NCBI GenBank assembly: GCA_020440605.1
Contig: JAGRNT010000009.1
Coordinates: 118,459-182,458, forward strand
Source of the DNA: a bacterium
Lineage (GTDB): Bacteria > 4484-113 > JAFGCY01
Direction: 5' to 3'
DNA: 64,000 bases
The notes below the pieces were generated by a model, which made no database searches, was not told where the DNA came from, and worked only from the letters and a program-made list of their open reading frames with translations. The position numbers and the translations under genes were made by a program. Below, piece by piece: positions 42,338-51,178 of this stretch. Each line of letters starts with the position of its first letter. Within the stretch, counting starts at the first letter, position 1.

Positions 42338-43227
42338 ACGACCAGGCACAGATGCTGCGCAGCATGGCGCAGCGCCAGACGGACGGCAGGCCGCTTGCGG
42401 CCCGCTGCCGCGTGCTGACCGTCACCGGCGGCAAGGGCGGCGTCGGCAAGTCCAGCGTCGCACTCAATCTGGCGATCGCCCTCGGACGCAGCGGTGAGCG
42501 CGTACTGCTGCTGGATGCCGATCTCGGGCTGGCCAACCTGGACCTGATGCTCGGGGTGGTGCCGCAGCGCACGCTCGAGGATGTCGCCAGCGGCAGCTGC
42601 CGGCTGGCCTCCACGGTGCTGGCAACGGACTACGGGATCGACCTGCTGCCCGGCGGAGCCGGGGTCCCGGCGCTGGCTGAGCTCGGCTCACTGGCTCTGG
42701 TGCGGATCTTCGGCCAGCTGCGTGAACTGGAGGACGGCTACGACTTCATTGTGGTCGACACCGCAGCCGGGATCGGCGAGGGCGTGGCCCGCTTCACACT
42801 GCCGGCTGACGACGTGGTGCTGGTCTGCACCCCGGATCCGCCGGCGATGCTTGATGCCTACAGCGTGCTGAAGATGCTCTGCGCACGCGAGTTCAGCGGA
42901 CAGCTGCACCTCGTCGTCAACATGCTGCGCGAACCGGGAGAGCTGGAGCGCACGCATGGTTCGCTGGAACGGGTCACGCGGCGTTATCTCGGCCGGGGGA
43001 TCAATCTGCTGGGCGGGCTGCCCTATGACAGCCAGATGTATGAATGCACACGTCGCCAGCTGCCGCTCCTGGGGCTCTATCCCCAGGGCACCTGTGCGGT
43101 GGCGATCTCCGGGATGCTGCCGGGGCTGTTCGGGCGGGCGGTGCAGCTGCCCGTGCTCGAGCGCCGTGGATTCTTCAGCAGGCTGCTGGATGGTGTGCGG
43201 CGTGCGGTGACGCCTGACGGGCGGTAA
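42334..43227 (+). CDS. flhG: Flagellar number regulator FlhG (MinD/FleN-like ATPase)
   Basis: P-loop ATPase that partners FlhF to limit flagellar number. The deviant Walker A TVTGGKGGVGKSSVALNLAI has the MinD signature Lys; LLLDADLGLANLDLMLGV and YDFIVVDTAAGIGEGVARFT follow. It has 297 residues. A C-terminal amphipathic segment (SRLLDGVRRAV) may be the membrane anchor. The N-terminus (AQMLRSMAQRQT) resembles the FlhF-activating DQAxxLR helix. Confidence 0.95.
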   Translation: MNDQAQMLRSMAQRQTDGRPLAARCRVLTVTGGKGGVGKSSVALNLAIALGRSGERVLLLDADLGLANLDLMLGVVPQRTLEDVASGSCRLASTVLATDYGIDLLPGGAGVPALAELGSLALVRIFGQLRELEDGYDFIVVDTAAGIGEGVARFTLPADDVVLVCTPDPPAMLDAYSVLKMLCAREFSGQLHLVVNMLREPGELERTHGSLERVTRRYLGRGINLLGGLPYDSQMYECTRRQLPLLGLYPQGTCAVAISGMLPGLFGRAVQLPVLERRGFFSRLLDGVRRAVTPDGR

Positions 43228-43298
43228 TCAAACCGGGATTTATTCCAGCACCAGACTGGGCTGGGGTAGTATTGAGGAACGAAAGGGTTCTTTTTGAA

Positions 43299-44360
43299 AT
43301 GTCCAGAAAACACGGCATTCTGATAGTTGATGACAGCGCCTTCATGCGCAAGGTGATCACCGAGATCGTCAGTGGCTCCGGCCGCTACGAGGTCGTTGAC
43401 ACAGCGCGCGACGGCATGGAAGCGCTGGAGAGTCTCAAGCGCCACAACGGTGCCATCGACGTCGTGACCCTGGACATCAACATGCCCCGCATGGACGGGC
43501 TGAGCTGCCTGCGCGAGATCATGAAGCAGAAGCCGACACGTGTCGTGATGGTCTCCAGCCTCACGAGCGAGGGAGCGCAGGAGACGATCCAGGCCCTTGA
43601 GGACGGGGCGGTGGACTTCATCTGCAAGCCCGGCGGTTCGATCTCCATCGAGTTCAAGGGCATCGGCCCGCAGTTCCTGCAGGTCCTCGACCAGGCGATG
43701 GCCAGCCGCATTCCGACGCCCAATACGCGGTCTCGCACGATCGTTGTCAACCACCGAGTTGAGCGTGCCACAGCTTCGCACATGGGCGGTGGACCACGCA
43801 AGCTTGTGGCGATTGCCAGTTCCACGGGCGGTCCCAAGGCCCTTGCGCAGTTCCTCCCCGCCATTCCCGCCGACATCGGCGCTGCGATGGTGGTGGTTCA
43901 GCACATGCCGGCCAAGTTCACGGCCCTGCTGGCTGAGCGACTCAACGAGATCTGCAAGATCCGGGTCAAGGAAGCGGCTGACGGTGACCGGCTCAGTGCG
44001 GGGCTGTGCCTCGTAGCTCCTGGCGGCCGGCACATGGAAGTCAGCCGCGACGGCATCGTCAAGCTCAATGACAGTCCCGCCATCGGCGGACTGCGGCCCT
44101 GTGCCGACCTGACCTTCCGCACGATGGCTCCGATGGCCGGACGGCGTGCGGTCGGAGTCGTGCTGACCGGAATGGGCAAGGACGGAACGGAAGGCTGCAA
44201 CGCCTTCAAGAAGAACGGTTGCCGGATCCTCGCGGAAAGCCAGGAGACGGCCCTGATTTACGGCATGCCGCGCAACGTGATCGAAACCAGGATCGCGGAC
44301 GCGGCCTATCCAATACATGAACTCCCCCAGGCAGTGGTGGACGCGGTGGATGCAATATGA
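43299..44360 (+). CDS. cheB: Chemotaxis response regulator/methylesterase CheB
   Basis: Receiver domain plus glutamate methylesterase that demethylates chemoreceptors. The receiver has GILIVDDSAFMRKV and the phospho-acceptor in VVTLDINMPRMDG (Asp59). The esterase has KLVAIASSTGGPKAL (nucleophile Ser near 172), VVQHMPAKF and LTGMGKDGTEG. ATG 43299 gives the canonical start; a TTG at 43272 is in frame. The preceding 70 bp hold the only sizeable gap in the operon, so a secondary promoter may lie there. Confidence 0.96.
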   Translation: MSRKHGILIVDDSAFMRKVITEIVSGSGRYEVVDTARDGMEALESLKRHNGAIDVVTLDINMPRMDGLSCLREIMKQKPTRVVMVSSLTSEGAQETIQALEDGAVDFICKPGGSISIEFKGIGPQFLQVLDQAMASRIPTPNTRSRTIVVNHRVERATASHMGGGPRKLVAIASSTGGPKALAQFLPAIPADIGAAMVVVQHMPAKFTALLAERLNEICKIRVKEAADGDRLSAGLCLVAPGGRHMEVSRDGIVKLNDSPAIGGLRPCADLTFRTMAPMAGRRAVGVVLTGMGKDGTEGCNAFKKNGCRILAESQETALIYGMPRNVIETRIADAAYPIHELPQAVVDAVDAI

Positions 44361-44875
44361 GCAGTGAAGCAGCAGTCAGTATGGTCCGGGAAATCCCGGA
44401 ACTGCAGGCGGTCGACATCGAGGAACTCCTCGTGGTCTGCCGGCTGGGCGGCCAGGAATTCGGCCTGTTTGCCAACATCGTGACCGAGATCATCATGATG
44501 AAGCAATTCACGCGCGTGCCTAATTCGCAGCAGTGCATAGACGGCGTGATCAACCTGCGCGGCCGGATCATCCCTGTCTTCAACCTGCGCACCCGCCTGC
44601 AGATGGCACCGGCCAGCGATGAACAGTATGCAAACCAGTCGCTGATGGTCGTGGATTCTGATGGCGACGATGCGAGCCTGCTGGTGGACGAGGTCGCCGA
44701 CGTGATCAAGATCAACACACGCGACATCGACGACTCTGCCGCGAAGCTCGGCAACAGCGTGGACGGCCGCCTCGTGAGCGGCACGGTCACGATCAACGAC
44801 AGGCTGATCACCCTGCTGAATCTCGGCGGGCTGCTCGGCAGTGAACACTCCGACAAGGGGAGGACCCAGTCATGA
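44357..44875 (+). CDS. cheW: Chemotaxis coupling protein CheW
   Basis: 172 residues, couples receptors to CheA. LLVVCRLGGQEFGLFANIVT, QCIDGVINLRGRIIPVFNLR and VDEVADVIKINTRDI are CheW-fold blocks. It overlaps cheB and cheC by 4 bp each. No cheA or cheY lies in this operon segment, so the rest of the pathway must be elsewhere. Confidence 0.95.
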   Translation: MSSEAAVSMVREIPELQAVDIEELLVVCRLGGQEFGLFANIVTEIIMMKQFTRVPNSQQCIDGVINLRGRIIPVFNLRTRLQMAPASDEQYANQSLMVVDSDGDDASLLVDEVADVIKINTRDIDDSAAKLGNSVDGRLVSGTVTINDRLITLLNLGGLLGSEHSDKGRTQS

Positions 44876-45492
44876 GCGGTTCTGTACTTGAACTGAGCGA
44901 CCTGCAGAAGGACACGATCCGTGAGATCAGCAACATCGGCATGGGCAATGCCGCGACATCCCTCAGCCAGCTGATCAACACGCGCGTGGACATCACTGTG
45001 CCCTACGTGAAGGTTGTGCCGGATGTTGAGGTCCCGCGCCTGCTGGGCGGTGAGGAAGTCGAGGTCTGCGCGGCCTACGTGCAGGTCGTCGGCGACGTGC
45101 GCGGGCACCTGGTGATGATCTTCCTCACCAGGGACGCGCAGATGCTCCTCAACCAGATGATGCCCGGCGCGGACATGGACATCGCCACGAGCGAGATGGC
45201 CCGCAGCGCGCTGCAGGAGCTTGGCAACATCCTCGCCAGCAGCTTCCTGCGCAGCCTCGCAGACATGACCGGGCTCGTGATGCATTCGACGGTGCCGGCG
45301 GTGGCGATGGACTTCGCGGGCAGCATCATCAGCTATGTCGTCAGCAACATGTATGAGCTGTCCGAGAACATCATGATCGTTGACACGCGATTCGAGGTCG
45401 GTGGCGACCAGATCGACGGTGAGTGCGTCTTCATCCCGGAGCCCGGTGCCCTGGGAACGCTCTTGGAGACCCTGGGGGTGGGGGACGCCTGA
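44872..45492 (+). CDS. cheC: CheY-P phosphatase CheC
   Basis: 206 residues. Both CheC phosphatase signatures are present: IREISNIGMGNAATSLSQL near the N-terminus and ALQELGNILASSFLRSL in the middle, each with the Glu-x-x-Asn pair. CheC dephosphorylates CheY-P and binds CheD. It overlaps cheW by 4 bp and cheD by 1 bp (TGATG). Confidence 0.95.
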   Translation: MSGSVLELSDLQKDTIREISNIGMGNAATSLSQLINTRVDITVPYVKVVPDVEVPRLLGGEEVEVCAAYVQVVGDVRGHLVMIFLTRDAQMLLNQMMPGADMDIATSEMARSALQELGNILASSFLRSLADMTGLVMHSTVPAVAMDFAGSIISYVVSNMYELSENIMIVDTRFEVGGDQIDGECVFIPEPGALGTLLETLGVGDA

Positions 45493-45980
45493 TGGCAATT
45501 CACAGGGTCGGAATGGCCGAACTGAAAATCGGAGGGCCGGGAGACCGGCTGGAAGCCCTGGGCCTGGGTTCCTGCATCGGGCTGGCGATCGTTGACAAGG
45601 TCAGCCACATCGGCGGGATGGTGCACATCATGCTGCCGGATTCGAAGATCGTGCAGGGACCGATCAAGCAGCTCGGTAAATACGCCGACACCGCGGTGCC
45701 GGAGCTGCTGGAGCAGGTGATCAAGGCCGGAGCCCAGCGCGAGCGGCTCGTTGTCAAGATGGCGGGCGGGGCGGAGATGTTCGCCTTCGCCGGCAGCGAC
45801 TCGCCGAAGATGGCAATCGGCAAGCGCAATGCGGAGGCGGTCCAGAACCACCTGCGCGAGCACCGCCTGAAGCTCTCGGGCAGTGACACCGGCGGGCACA
45901 AGGGCCGGACTTTCATCGTCAGCCTGGACGACCTGAACTTCATGATCAGGATCGTGGGGATGGGCGAGTCGAATCTGTAG
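45492..45980 (+). CDS. cheD: Chemoreceptor glutamine deamidase CheD
   Basis: 162 residues. The catalytic Cys is in ALGLGSCIGLAIVD and the His in GGMVHIMLPDS. KMAGGAEMFAF and TGGHKGRTFIVSLDD are family blocks. CheD deamidates receptor Gln residues and stimulates CheC. ATG 45492 gives the normal N-terminus; the frame is open further upstream inside cheC, but the overlap here is a single base. Confidence 0.95.
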   Translation: MAIHRVGMAELKIGGPGDRLEALGLGSCIGLAIVDKVSHIGGMVHIMLPDSKIVQGPIKQLGKYADTAVPELLEQVIKAGAQRERLVVKMAGGAEMFAFAGSDSPKMAIGKRNAEAVQNHLREHRLKLSGSDTGGHKGRTFIVSLDDLNFMIRIVGMGESNL

Positions 45981-46016
45981 GTTGGCGGCGGCGGGGAGCC
46001 GCCGGAGGTGGAGAAA

Positions 46017-46370
46017 GTGGAATATGACATCAGGCAGAGCCTGACGACGCTAGAGCAGCGCAGCCGCACGCTGACGGCCCTCCTGATGGGGCTGGTGGCC
46101 TTCTGCGCGGCCTATGCGCTCATTCTCCTCAGTGGTGACACCCAGCGCCCGGCCGCGCATGTCTGGCCCTGGCTGCTGGGGGTGATGTTCTACCTCGCCG
46201 GCGACGTGCTCGGCTACATCTGGTTCCGCGTCGTGAGCATCCACGTGATCAAGGTGCTCAGGCAGTGGGAGGAGGAGCAGGAGAAGGTTGTCAACATGGA
46301 GGACGGGCTGGATGCCCACGAACTGGACGACGAAGTGGAAGTGATTGTCCCCAACGGGATGGAGGAGTAG
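46017..46370 (+). CDS. Two-helix membrane protein in the motility operon, unknown
   Basis: 117 residues. GTG 46017 is preferred because GGAGG ends 8 nt before it; GTG 46008 overlaps that site. Two membrane helices (TALLMGLVAFCAAYALILL and WPWLLGVMFYLAGDVLGYI) are followed by an acidic C-terminal tail (LDAHELDDEVEVIV). It lies between cheD and fliA, only 4 bp before fliA, so it is probably a motility gene. I do not recognise a family. Confidence 0.75.
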   Translation: MEYDIRQSLTTLEQRSRTLTALLMGLVAFCAAYALILLSGDTQRPAAHVWPWLLGVMFYLAGDVLGYIWFRVVSIHVIKVLRQWEEEQEKVVNMEDGLDAHELDDEVEVIVPNGMEE

Positions 46371-46374
46371 ATAA

Positions 46375-47118
46375 GTGGAAACAGCGATTCATTGGCAGAC
46401 TTACGGGAAGGAGCAGCGCGAGCCGTATCTCGAGCAGCTGATCAGGGCCTACTCGCACCTGGCCGACTACCAGGTGCAGCGCCTGATCGTGGACCTGCCG
46501 GCTTCGGTCGACAGGGACGACCTGCTCAGTGAGGCGCGCATCGGCCTGATCGATGCGATCAACCGCTACGACCCCGCCAAGCAGGTCAAGTTCGAGACCT
46601 ATGCCTCGATCAGGATCCGCGGCGCGATCGTGGATTACCTGCGCAAGCTCGACTGGGCACCGCGCAGCCTGAGGCAGCGGGCCCGCGAGATCGGCCGGGC
46701 GGAGCTTGAACTGGAGCAGGAGATCGGCCGCACACCGACGGATGAGCAGCTGGCGAAGAAGCTGAACATGAAGGTCCCGGAATACCGCCAGGCGCTTTCC
46801 GAGATCAGCGTGCTGACGGTGCTGAGCTTCCGTGATCTGGAGGAGGGTGACACCGAGTTCCAGATCGGCAGCGACCTGGGGCGTCCCGAGGACAGCATCG
46901 CACGCAGTGACTTCTCGCGCTGCCTGGCTTCGGCGATCGAGCGCCTGCCGGAACGTGATCAGCAGGTGCTGGACCTCTACTACCGGCGCCAGCTGTCGCT
47001 CAAGGAAATCGGGGATGTGCTGAGTCTGTCCGAATCACGCATCTGCCAGATCCACAGTGCCGCGGTTTCGCGCCTGCGTGTGATGCTGGAGGACTGGCGC
47101 GAGCAGATGAACAGCTGA
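46375..47118 (+). CDS. fliA: Flagellar/motility sigma factor sigma-28
   Basis: 247 residues. Region 2: DLLSEARIGLIDAINRYDP and KFETYASIRIRGAIVDYLR; region 3: RTPTDEQLAKKLNMKVPEY; region 4: LPERDQQVLDLYYRRQLSLKEIG with a helix-turn-helix SLSESRICQIHSAAVSRLR. RIRGAIVDYLRKLDW is typical of the FliA/SigD/WhiG group. It transcribes late flagellar and chemotaxis genes. GTG 46375 has GGAGGA upstream. It closes the operon. Confidence 0.94.
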   Translation: METAIHWQTYGKEQREPYLEQLIRAYSHLADYQVQRLIVDLPASVDRDDLLSEARIGLIDAINRYDPAKQVKFETYASIRIRGAIVDYLRKLDWAPRSLRQRAREIGRAELELEQEIGRTPTDEQLAKKLNMKVPEYRQALSEISVLTVLSFRDLEEGDTEFQIGSDLGRPEDSIARSDFSRCLASAIERLPERDQQVLDLYYRRQLSLKEIGDVLSLSESRICQIHSAAVSRLRVMLEDWREQMNS

Positions 47119-47201
47119 TCCGGCTGCGCCGAGAAAATGACAAGCGCAGCCGGCGTGTCCCGGGGGACGGCGCCGGCCGCGCAGGTTGTTCAAGACTGAG
47201 A

Positions 47202-47230
47202 CTGACAACCCCTGCCGCGGCAGGTGTCAG
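47202..47230. terminator. Hairpin between converging fliA and bS22-like gene
   Basis: CTGACA pairs with TGTCAG and CCTGC with GCAGG around CGCG, with a small bulge. It touches the stop codon of the minus-strand gene. There is no U-run on either side. Confidence 0.4.
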
Positions 47231-47317
47231 TTATTTGCGTTTGTGCCTCAGACGCTTGCGCATCTTTTTGTATTTGTGCTTGCGGATCTTAGCGCGCTTG
47301 GCCTTTCTTCCCTTCAT
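47231..47317 (-). CDS. 28-residue bS22/AURKAIP1(COX24)-like basic protein
   Basis: From ATG 47317 to TAA 47231. The product is almost entirely Lys, Arg and His: KIRKHKYKKMRKRLRHKRK. That pattern (KxxKHKYKKxxKRxRxxR) is the COX24/AURKAIP1 domain, the bacterial members of which are the small ribosomal protein bS22. The Shine-Dalgarno is weak. It is convergent to fliA and divergent from the gene at 47506. Too short to prove by sequence alone. Confidence 0.65.
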   Translation of the reverse strand: MKGRKAKRAKIRKHKYKKMRKRLRHKRK

Positions 47318-47505
47318 ACAACACCACGTTACTTGGATTTAGTCGTGACCAGCCAGCAAGTGTGAATCACAATTGCGGGCTGAAATTCTACCACAGACGC
47401 GATTCCCGTGGAATCCGCCGGAGATTGTTCTTCCTCCGGAAAAATCCATCTCTTCCTTCCCGTTCCCCACTTCAGAGCATCCCGTTCGCTTCCGTTAATC
47501 CATAT
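47318..47505. other. Divergent control region
   Basis: No RNA gene or clear promoter is seen between the bS22-like gene and the unknown gene at 47506. The frame of the latter is open back to 47362, but that part has unusual Arg/Ser/Pro composition and is probably untranslated. Confidence 0.4.
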
Positions 47506-48054
47506 GTGCAGATCATTTCCTATCTCGACATCGCACACCTGCGTGCCGACAGCTATGCCGGCGGCCTGCTGAGCGTCAATGAACTGGGAATCCCGGTGGA
47601 ATTCATCCACAGTGAGCAGATCCGCCCGACGGATCTGCAGGCCAGCCTCTACGGCTCCACGCTGGGGCGTTACCTGCTGCTGGACGTGATCGGCAAGGGC
47701 CTGGCCGAGGCCAGCCAGCAGAAGGGTGCGCCGCTCGTGGTGGCCAGCCCGGATCTGCTTCCGCTGGCTCAGCGGGTGCGCCGCCCGGTCTGCTGCCTGC
47801 AACGCACGGAGAACCGTCCGCTCAGTGACAGCGGGGCCACGGACTGGCTCAATGAGACCGAACTGCAGGTGCAGCTCAATGAGACCCGCAGCCCGCTGCT
47901 GTTCCGGATCCACAGCCGCGAGAATTTCCAGGCTGAGCGCACCGTGCCCGGCTTCAGCGAATGCGCACGCAGCTTCGATGTGCTGGAGCCGCTGTCCCGC
48001 ATCCGGCGCATCCTGGATTCACTGCAGCGCCTGCAGGCGGCCCAGGGTGCCTGA
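47506..48054 (+). CDS. Unknown protein A downstream of the motility operon
   Basis: 182 residues from GTG 47506, which starts the compositionally normal part (VQIISYLDIAHLRADSYAGG). It contains PVEFIHSEQIRPTDLQASL and LLLDVIGKGLAEASQQKG, with alternating hydrophobic strands and helices; no signal peptide, membrane segment or catalytic motif is evident. An ATG at 47362 is in frame and would add 48 atypical residues. The downstream gene overlaps by 8 bp, so the two probably act together. Confidence 0.65.
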   Translation: MQIISYLDIAHLRADSYAGGLLSVNELGIPVEFIHSEQIRPTDLQASLYGSTLGRYLLLDVIGKGLAEASQQKGAPLVVASPDLLPLAQRVRRPVCCLQRTENRPLSDSGATDWLNETELQVQLNETRSPLLFRIHSRENFQAERTVPGFSECARSFDVLEPLSRIRRILDSLQRLQAAQGA

Positions 48055-48655
48055 GGACAGCCTCAGCGGGCTGGATGAATCCGCGATTGATGCGGAGGAT
48101 CTGGATGCGCTGCATGCCAGTTTCCGCTTCGCGGCAATTCAGTCCGGGCTCGAAGCGCGGATCCGGGTCATGTCCACGGAGCGGATGCAGACGCAGGTCG
48201 CCGAAAGCTTCAGCAGCGTCGCACTGGGCATCAGCCCGCCCGCTGCCCAGCGCAGGGGCCTGCTGGGTCTGAAAGCGGCATCGCCCTGGCAGCAGCTGAA
48301 GATCCCGGTGTCGCGCCTGCGGGTTCAAAGTGACGTGGAACTCGCCAGGGAAGAGCCTGTGGCGCGGCCCAGGCATTTCGCGGATGAACTCCCGAGGGAG
48401 CTAGCGGCCGAGATGTTCCGGCAGGTATACGAGCAGTGTGATGACTGTGACGAGGAACGTGAGCTGGAAGTGGTGGGGGTGTATCACGACATCCCACCGG
48501 AGTGTGCCGCCAGCATAGTGCTTGAGGAAGGTCTGCATCATGCGCGGTTCACGCCCTCGGCATCAGGCAATGGACGTTATACCGCTGGCTACAGCCTCGT
48601 GGCCCTGCGGACGGAATCAGGTAAACTTCGACGGTTGCTTCTGCGTCTTGGCTGA
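48047..48655 (+). CDS. Unknown protein B, coupled to protein A
   Basis: 202 residues from GTG 48047. The N-terminal half is helical (DESAIDAEDLDALHASFRFA), the middle basic, and the C-terminal part beta-rich, including EVVGVYHDIPPECAASIVLE and YTAGYSLVALRTESGKLRRL. CDDCDE in the middle may bind metal. No family is recognised. The frame runs further upstream, but that region is the out-of-frame shadow of protein A. Confidence 0.6.
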   Translation: MPEDSLSGLDESAIDAEDLDALHASFRFAAIQSGLEARIRVMSTERMQTQVAESFSSVALGISPPAAQRRGLLGLKAASPWQQLKIPVSRLRVQSDVELAREEPVARPRHFADELPRELAAEMFRQVYEQCDDCDEERELEVVGVYHDIPPECAASIVLEEGLHHARFTPSASGNGRYTAGYSLVALRTESGKLRRLLLRLG

Positions 48656-48685
48656 ATGAGCGGGACGCAGGACCCGCGGACAGTC

Positions 48686-49930
48686 ATGATGAACAAGCTT
48701 TGCACTCTATTCACGATCAGCTGCCTGCTGCTGCTCTGCGGCTGCCCACCGCCGGCGGGCAAGACCGGGGGCACGAGCACCGGTGCTGGTGGCAGTAGCA
48801 CTGGTCAGACTTCCGGCACCAACACTCCGCAGGCCGCTCGTGCTCATGATCAGGACGTGGTGCTGATCGCATCCGACCTGGGACTCGGCGACGGCTGGCG
48901 TGTGCGGCAGATGAATGGTCTGCTGAGTGCTCTGGCCGCGGGATCGGAGGTCCGGTACAGGTTGGTAGGTGAACTGCCGCGCGAGATCGAATTCGGCGAG
49001 GTTACACCGGAAGTGGGTTTCCCTGATCCAGCATCGGAACTACCGGGCAGCATGACCGACCTTGAGGGCGCGGCACTTCTGGATCAGTTGGGAAGCTGCG
49101 ACTGGCTGCTGCTGAGCAGCGGATACCTGCTTGAACCGGCGCTGCAGCGCATCTCTGCAGGCAGCCTGAAGGCAGGGGCTGTGCTCGTGATGGACGAGGC
49201 TGGCAGCCAGAACGTCGTCAACGGTTCCGGTGTGCCGGTGATGCGCATTCGCTTTGACATCTGCCACGCCGCCTTCATGGCGGGTGCTGCGGCTGCCAAT
49301 TCCAGCAACGTGGCGCACTTCGTGCTGCTCGGGGCCGAGGATGATCCCCAGGCAGGTGAATTCATGACTGCTGCTGAGGCCGGCATGAAGTATGTCTCGC
49401 CCAGTGCCTGGATCAAGCAGGCGGTGCTGCCGGTGGACAGCCGCGGGATGGTGACTCCACAGACCTTCCGCCAGGAGCATGTGCGCCTGCTCAATGAGGC
49501 CGGCCAGAACTTCAACTCCAGCCATTACATTCTGGACCTGACTCGCTCAAATGCCTACATCACATCGCTGATTGCCGATCGCAACGGACCGCTCAATGGA
49601 TACATTTCCGGTGGTTATGAGGATCTGCGGGTGCTCGGCGACTCCCGCGTGCTGACCTTCGGCCTGAAGCGGCCGGAGGTGGCACTCGGCTGGCTGCTGC
49701 AGCACTGCCCGGATGCAGCTGCGCTGCAGGCCGAGGCCAATCCTGACGGGGTGATCATGTTCGGTCTGAAGGGCAGCCGCCCCGGACTGGAGGAAAGTGC
49801 CGTGGGCTACACGCCGCTCGACCTGTATACGCGCTACAACCCGGATGGTCCGGACATCGCCCAGGAACTGGAGCGGATCTGGAAGGAAGTCGAGGCCGGC
49901 GAGCTGGGCATCGACTACTGCGGGCACTGA
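48686..49930 (+). CDS. Lipoprotein related to the BMP/Med binding-protein family
   Basis: 414 residues from ATG 48686. Signal peptide and lipobox (LLLLCGC) are followed by a Pro/Gly/Ser/Thr-rich linker. The body has VVLIASDLGLGDGWRVRQM, CDWLLLSSGYLLEPALQRI, RFDICHAAFMAGAAAA and LNGYISGGYEDLRVLGDSRV, the alternating fold and F-x-x-A-F-x-A-G motif of BMP lipoproteins, which bind nucleosides or act in signalling. An in-frame ATG at 48656 would put extra residues before the signal peptide. No ABC transporter lies beside it. Confidence 0.7.
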   Translation: MMNKLCTLFTISCLLLLCGCPPPAGKTGGTSTGAGGSSTGQTSGTNTPQAARAHDQDVVLIASDLGLGDGWRVRQMNGLLSALAAGSEVRYRLVGELPREIEFGEVTPEVGFPDPASELPGSMTDLEGAALLDQLGSCDWLLLSSGYLLEPALQRISAGSLKAGAVLVMDEAGSQNVVNGSGVPVMRIRFDICHAAFMAGAAAANSSNVAHFVLLGAEDDPQAGEFMTAAEAGMKYVSPSAWIKQAVLPVDSRGMVTPQTFRQEHVRLLNEAGQNFNSSHYILDLTRSNAYITSLIADRNGPLNGYISGGYEDLRVLGDSRVLTFGLKRPEVALGWLLQHCPDAAALQAEANPDGVIMFGLKGSRPGLEESAVGYTPLDLYTRYNPDGPDIAQELERIWKEVEAGELGIDYCGH

Positions 49931-49939
49931 ATCAGCGGA

Positions 49940-51007
49940 TCATTCCGGCGCCGCAATACCGGTCTGAGCGCTTTCGGATTCCGGCCTGAGCAGCATGTAG
50001 ATGTCGAGGGCTTCCTTGCGGCAGCGCAGATCGACATACAGCAGCAGCTTGAAGCATTGCCAGAGCGGCGGGAAGATCAGCAGCACGACCGTCATCAGGG
50101 TCATCTGCAGCCCGAGGATGCGCGGATCAGTCTGGCCCTCCGCCTGGGCCATGATGAAGTCGTCAAAGCCGGCCCCGGAATTCATGTAGTCCCAGAGCAG
50201 CACGCTGAGCTCAATGGTGCTGCTCAGCCCACGGCTGAACATGTTCCAGGCGATGCTCATGATGAACATCATCAACAGGATACGGACATAGTTATGCTGC
50301 GTCAGGCCCCAGGCCCGTTTGAGATACCAGATGCCCTGGCCGACCATGCCCGGGTCCGGCCCGGATTCGCAGGCCTGCAGCGCGCCGCAGAGCGCCGGGA
50401 AGAATCGGAAATACATGAACATCGTGACCATCACCGCGGCCCAGATCAGGAAGATGCCGCTCACGGAAACACTGATTGTCAGCCCGTTGTTGCCTGTTGC
50501 CTGTGCACCAAGCACGAGGAGCAGCACGACCAGCGCCAGGGCGACGGTCGGCAGGAAGTAGGTTGCCAGCGCGACCTGGGTGGCCCAGTAGCGGGACTGG
50601 GCGAAGCGGAAGGCGGAGGCGAAGTCGTCACGATGTCCATCCAGCGCTCTGGCCGCCAGGCGGATGCAGGTCAGCATCCCGAGCGGTGAGACCAGCAGCT
50701 GGTAGACCGCCACCACGAGCAGGCTGCCCATGATGAACAGGAAGGAGTCGCCGTACTCCAGCACCAGGGAGTTGAAGAAGTCCGTGCCGCTGGCTGATGT
50801 GGAAATGAAGGAGGGGTCCTGCAGCTTCTCGGAGAATTCCACCAGCTTGACGGTCATCGGAATCGCGAGCAGGGAGACGGGGAGCTGCACCATCGCCATC
50901 GCGAGGAACATCGGCACGAAGTTGAAGCGCAGCAGGCGGATCGTGAAGTCGAACAGGTGCTTCAGCTCAAGCGGACGGAGGATGAAGCTGTTCTGGGTGC
51001 TGCTCAC
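49940..51007 (-). CDS. Multi-pass membrane protein, unknown
   Basis: 355 residues with about six helices (for example FLFIMGSLLVVAVYQLLV, YFLPTVALALVVLLLVLGA, GIFLIWAAVMVTMFMYFRF, ILLMMFIMSIAWNMF). The layout resembles proteins with a glycerophosphodiesterase-associated membrane domain or DUF975-like integral proteins, but no diagnostic motif is visible. It begins at GTG 51007, 9 nt after TAGGAT. It converges with the BMP-like gene, 9 bp apart. Confidence 0.7.
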   Translation of the reverse strand: MSSTQNSFILRPLELKHLFDFTIRLLRFNFVPMFLAMAMVQLPVSLLAIPMTVKLVEFSEKLQDPSFISTSASGTDFFNSLVLEYGDSFLFIMGSLLVVAVYQLLVSPLGMLTCIRLAARALDGHRDDFASAFRFAQSRYWATQVALATYFLPTVALALVVLLLVLGAQATGNNGLTISVSVSGIFLIWAAVMVTMFMYFRFFPALCGALQACESGPDPGMVGQGIWYLKRAWGLTQHNYVRILLMMFIMSIAWNMFSRGLSSTIELSVLLWDYMNSGAGFDDFIMAQAEGQTDPRILGLQMTLMTVVLLIFPPLWQCFKLLLYVDLRCRKEALDIYMLLRPESESAQTGIAAPE

Positions 51008-51083
51008 GGAAGCTAAATCCTAGCACAGCAGCAGAATGTCGGGATGGGCTGCTACGCCGGTCAGGCCAGATCCGGGATGCAGC

Positions 51084-51111
51084 TTGCAAACGCCAGCCTG
51101 CGTGTTATAAT
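51084..51111 (+). promoter_or_regulatory. Promoter of rpsB-tsf
   Basis: TTGCAA, 16 nt, TATAAT. The predicted leader is about 60 nt before GTG 51179, long enough for the S2 autoregulatory RNA structure known in other bacteria, though I cannot confirm it here. Confidence 0.75.
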
Positions 51112-51178
51112 TCCCCTTCGCCCAGGCCGGGCCACGGTTCACGGGCGAGAGTCAAATCCCCTCATCGGAGGTTTCAAC

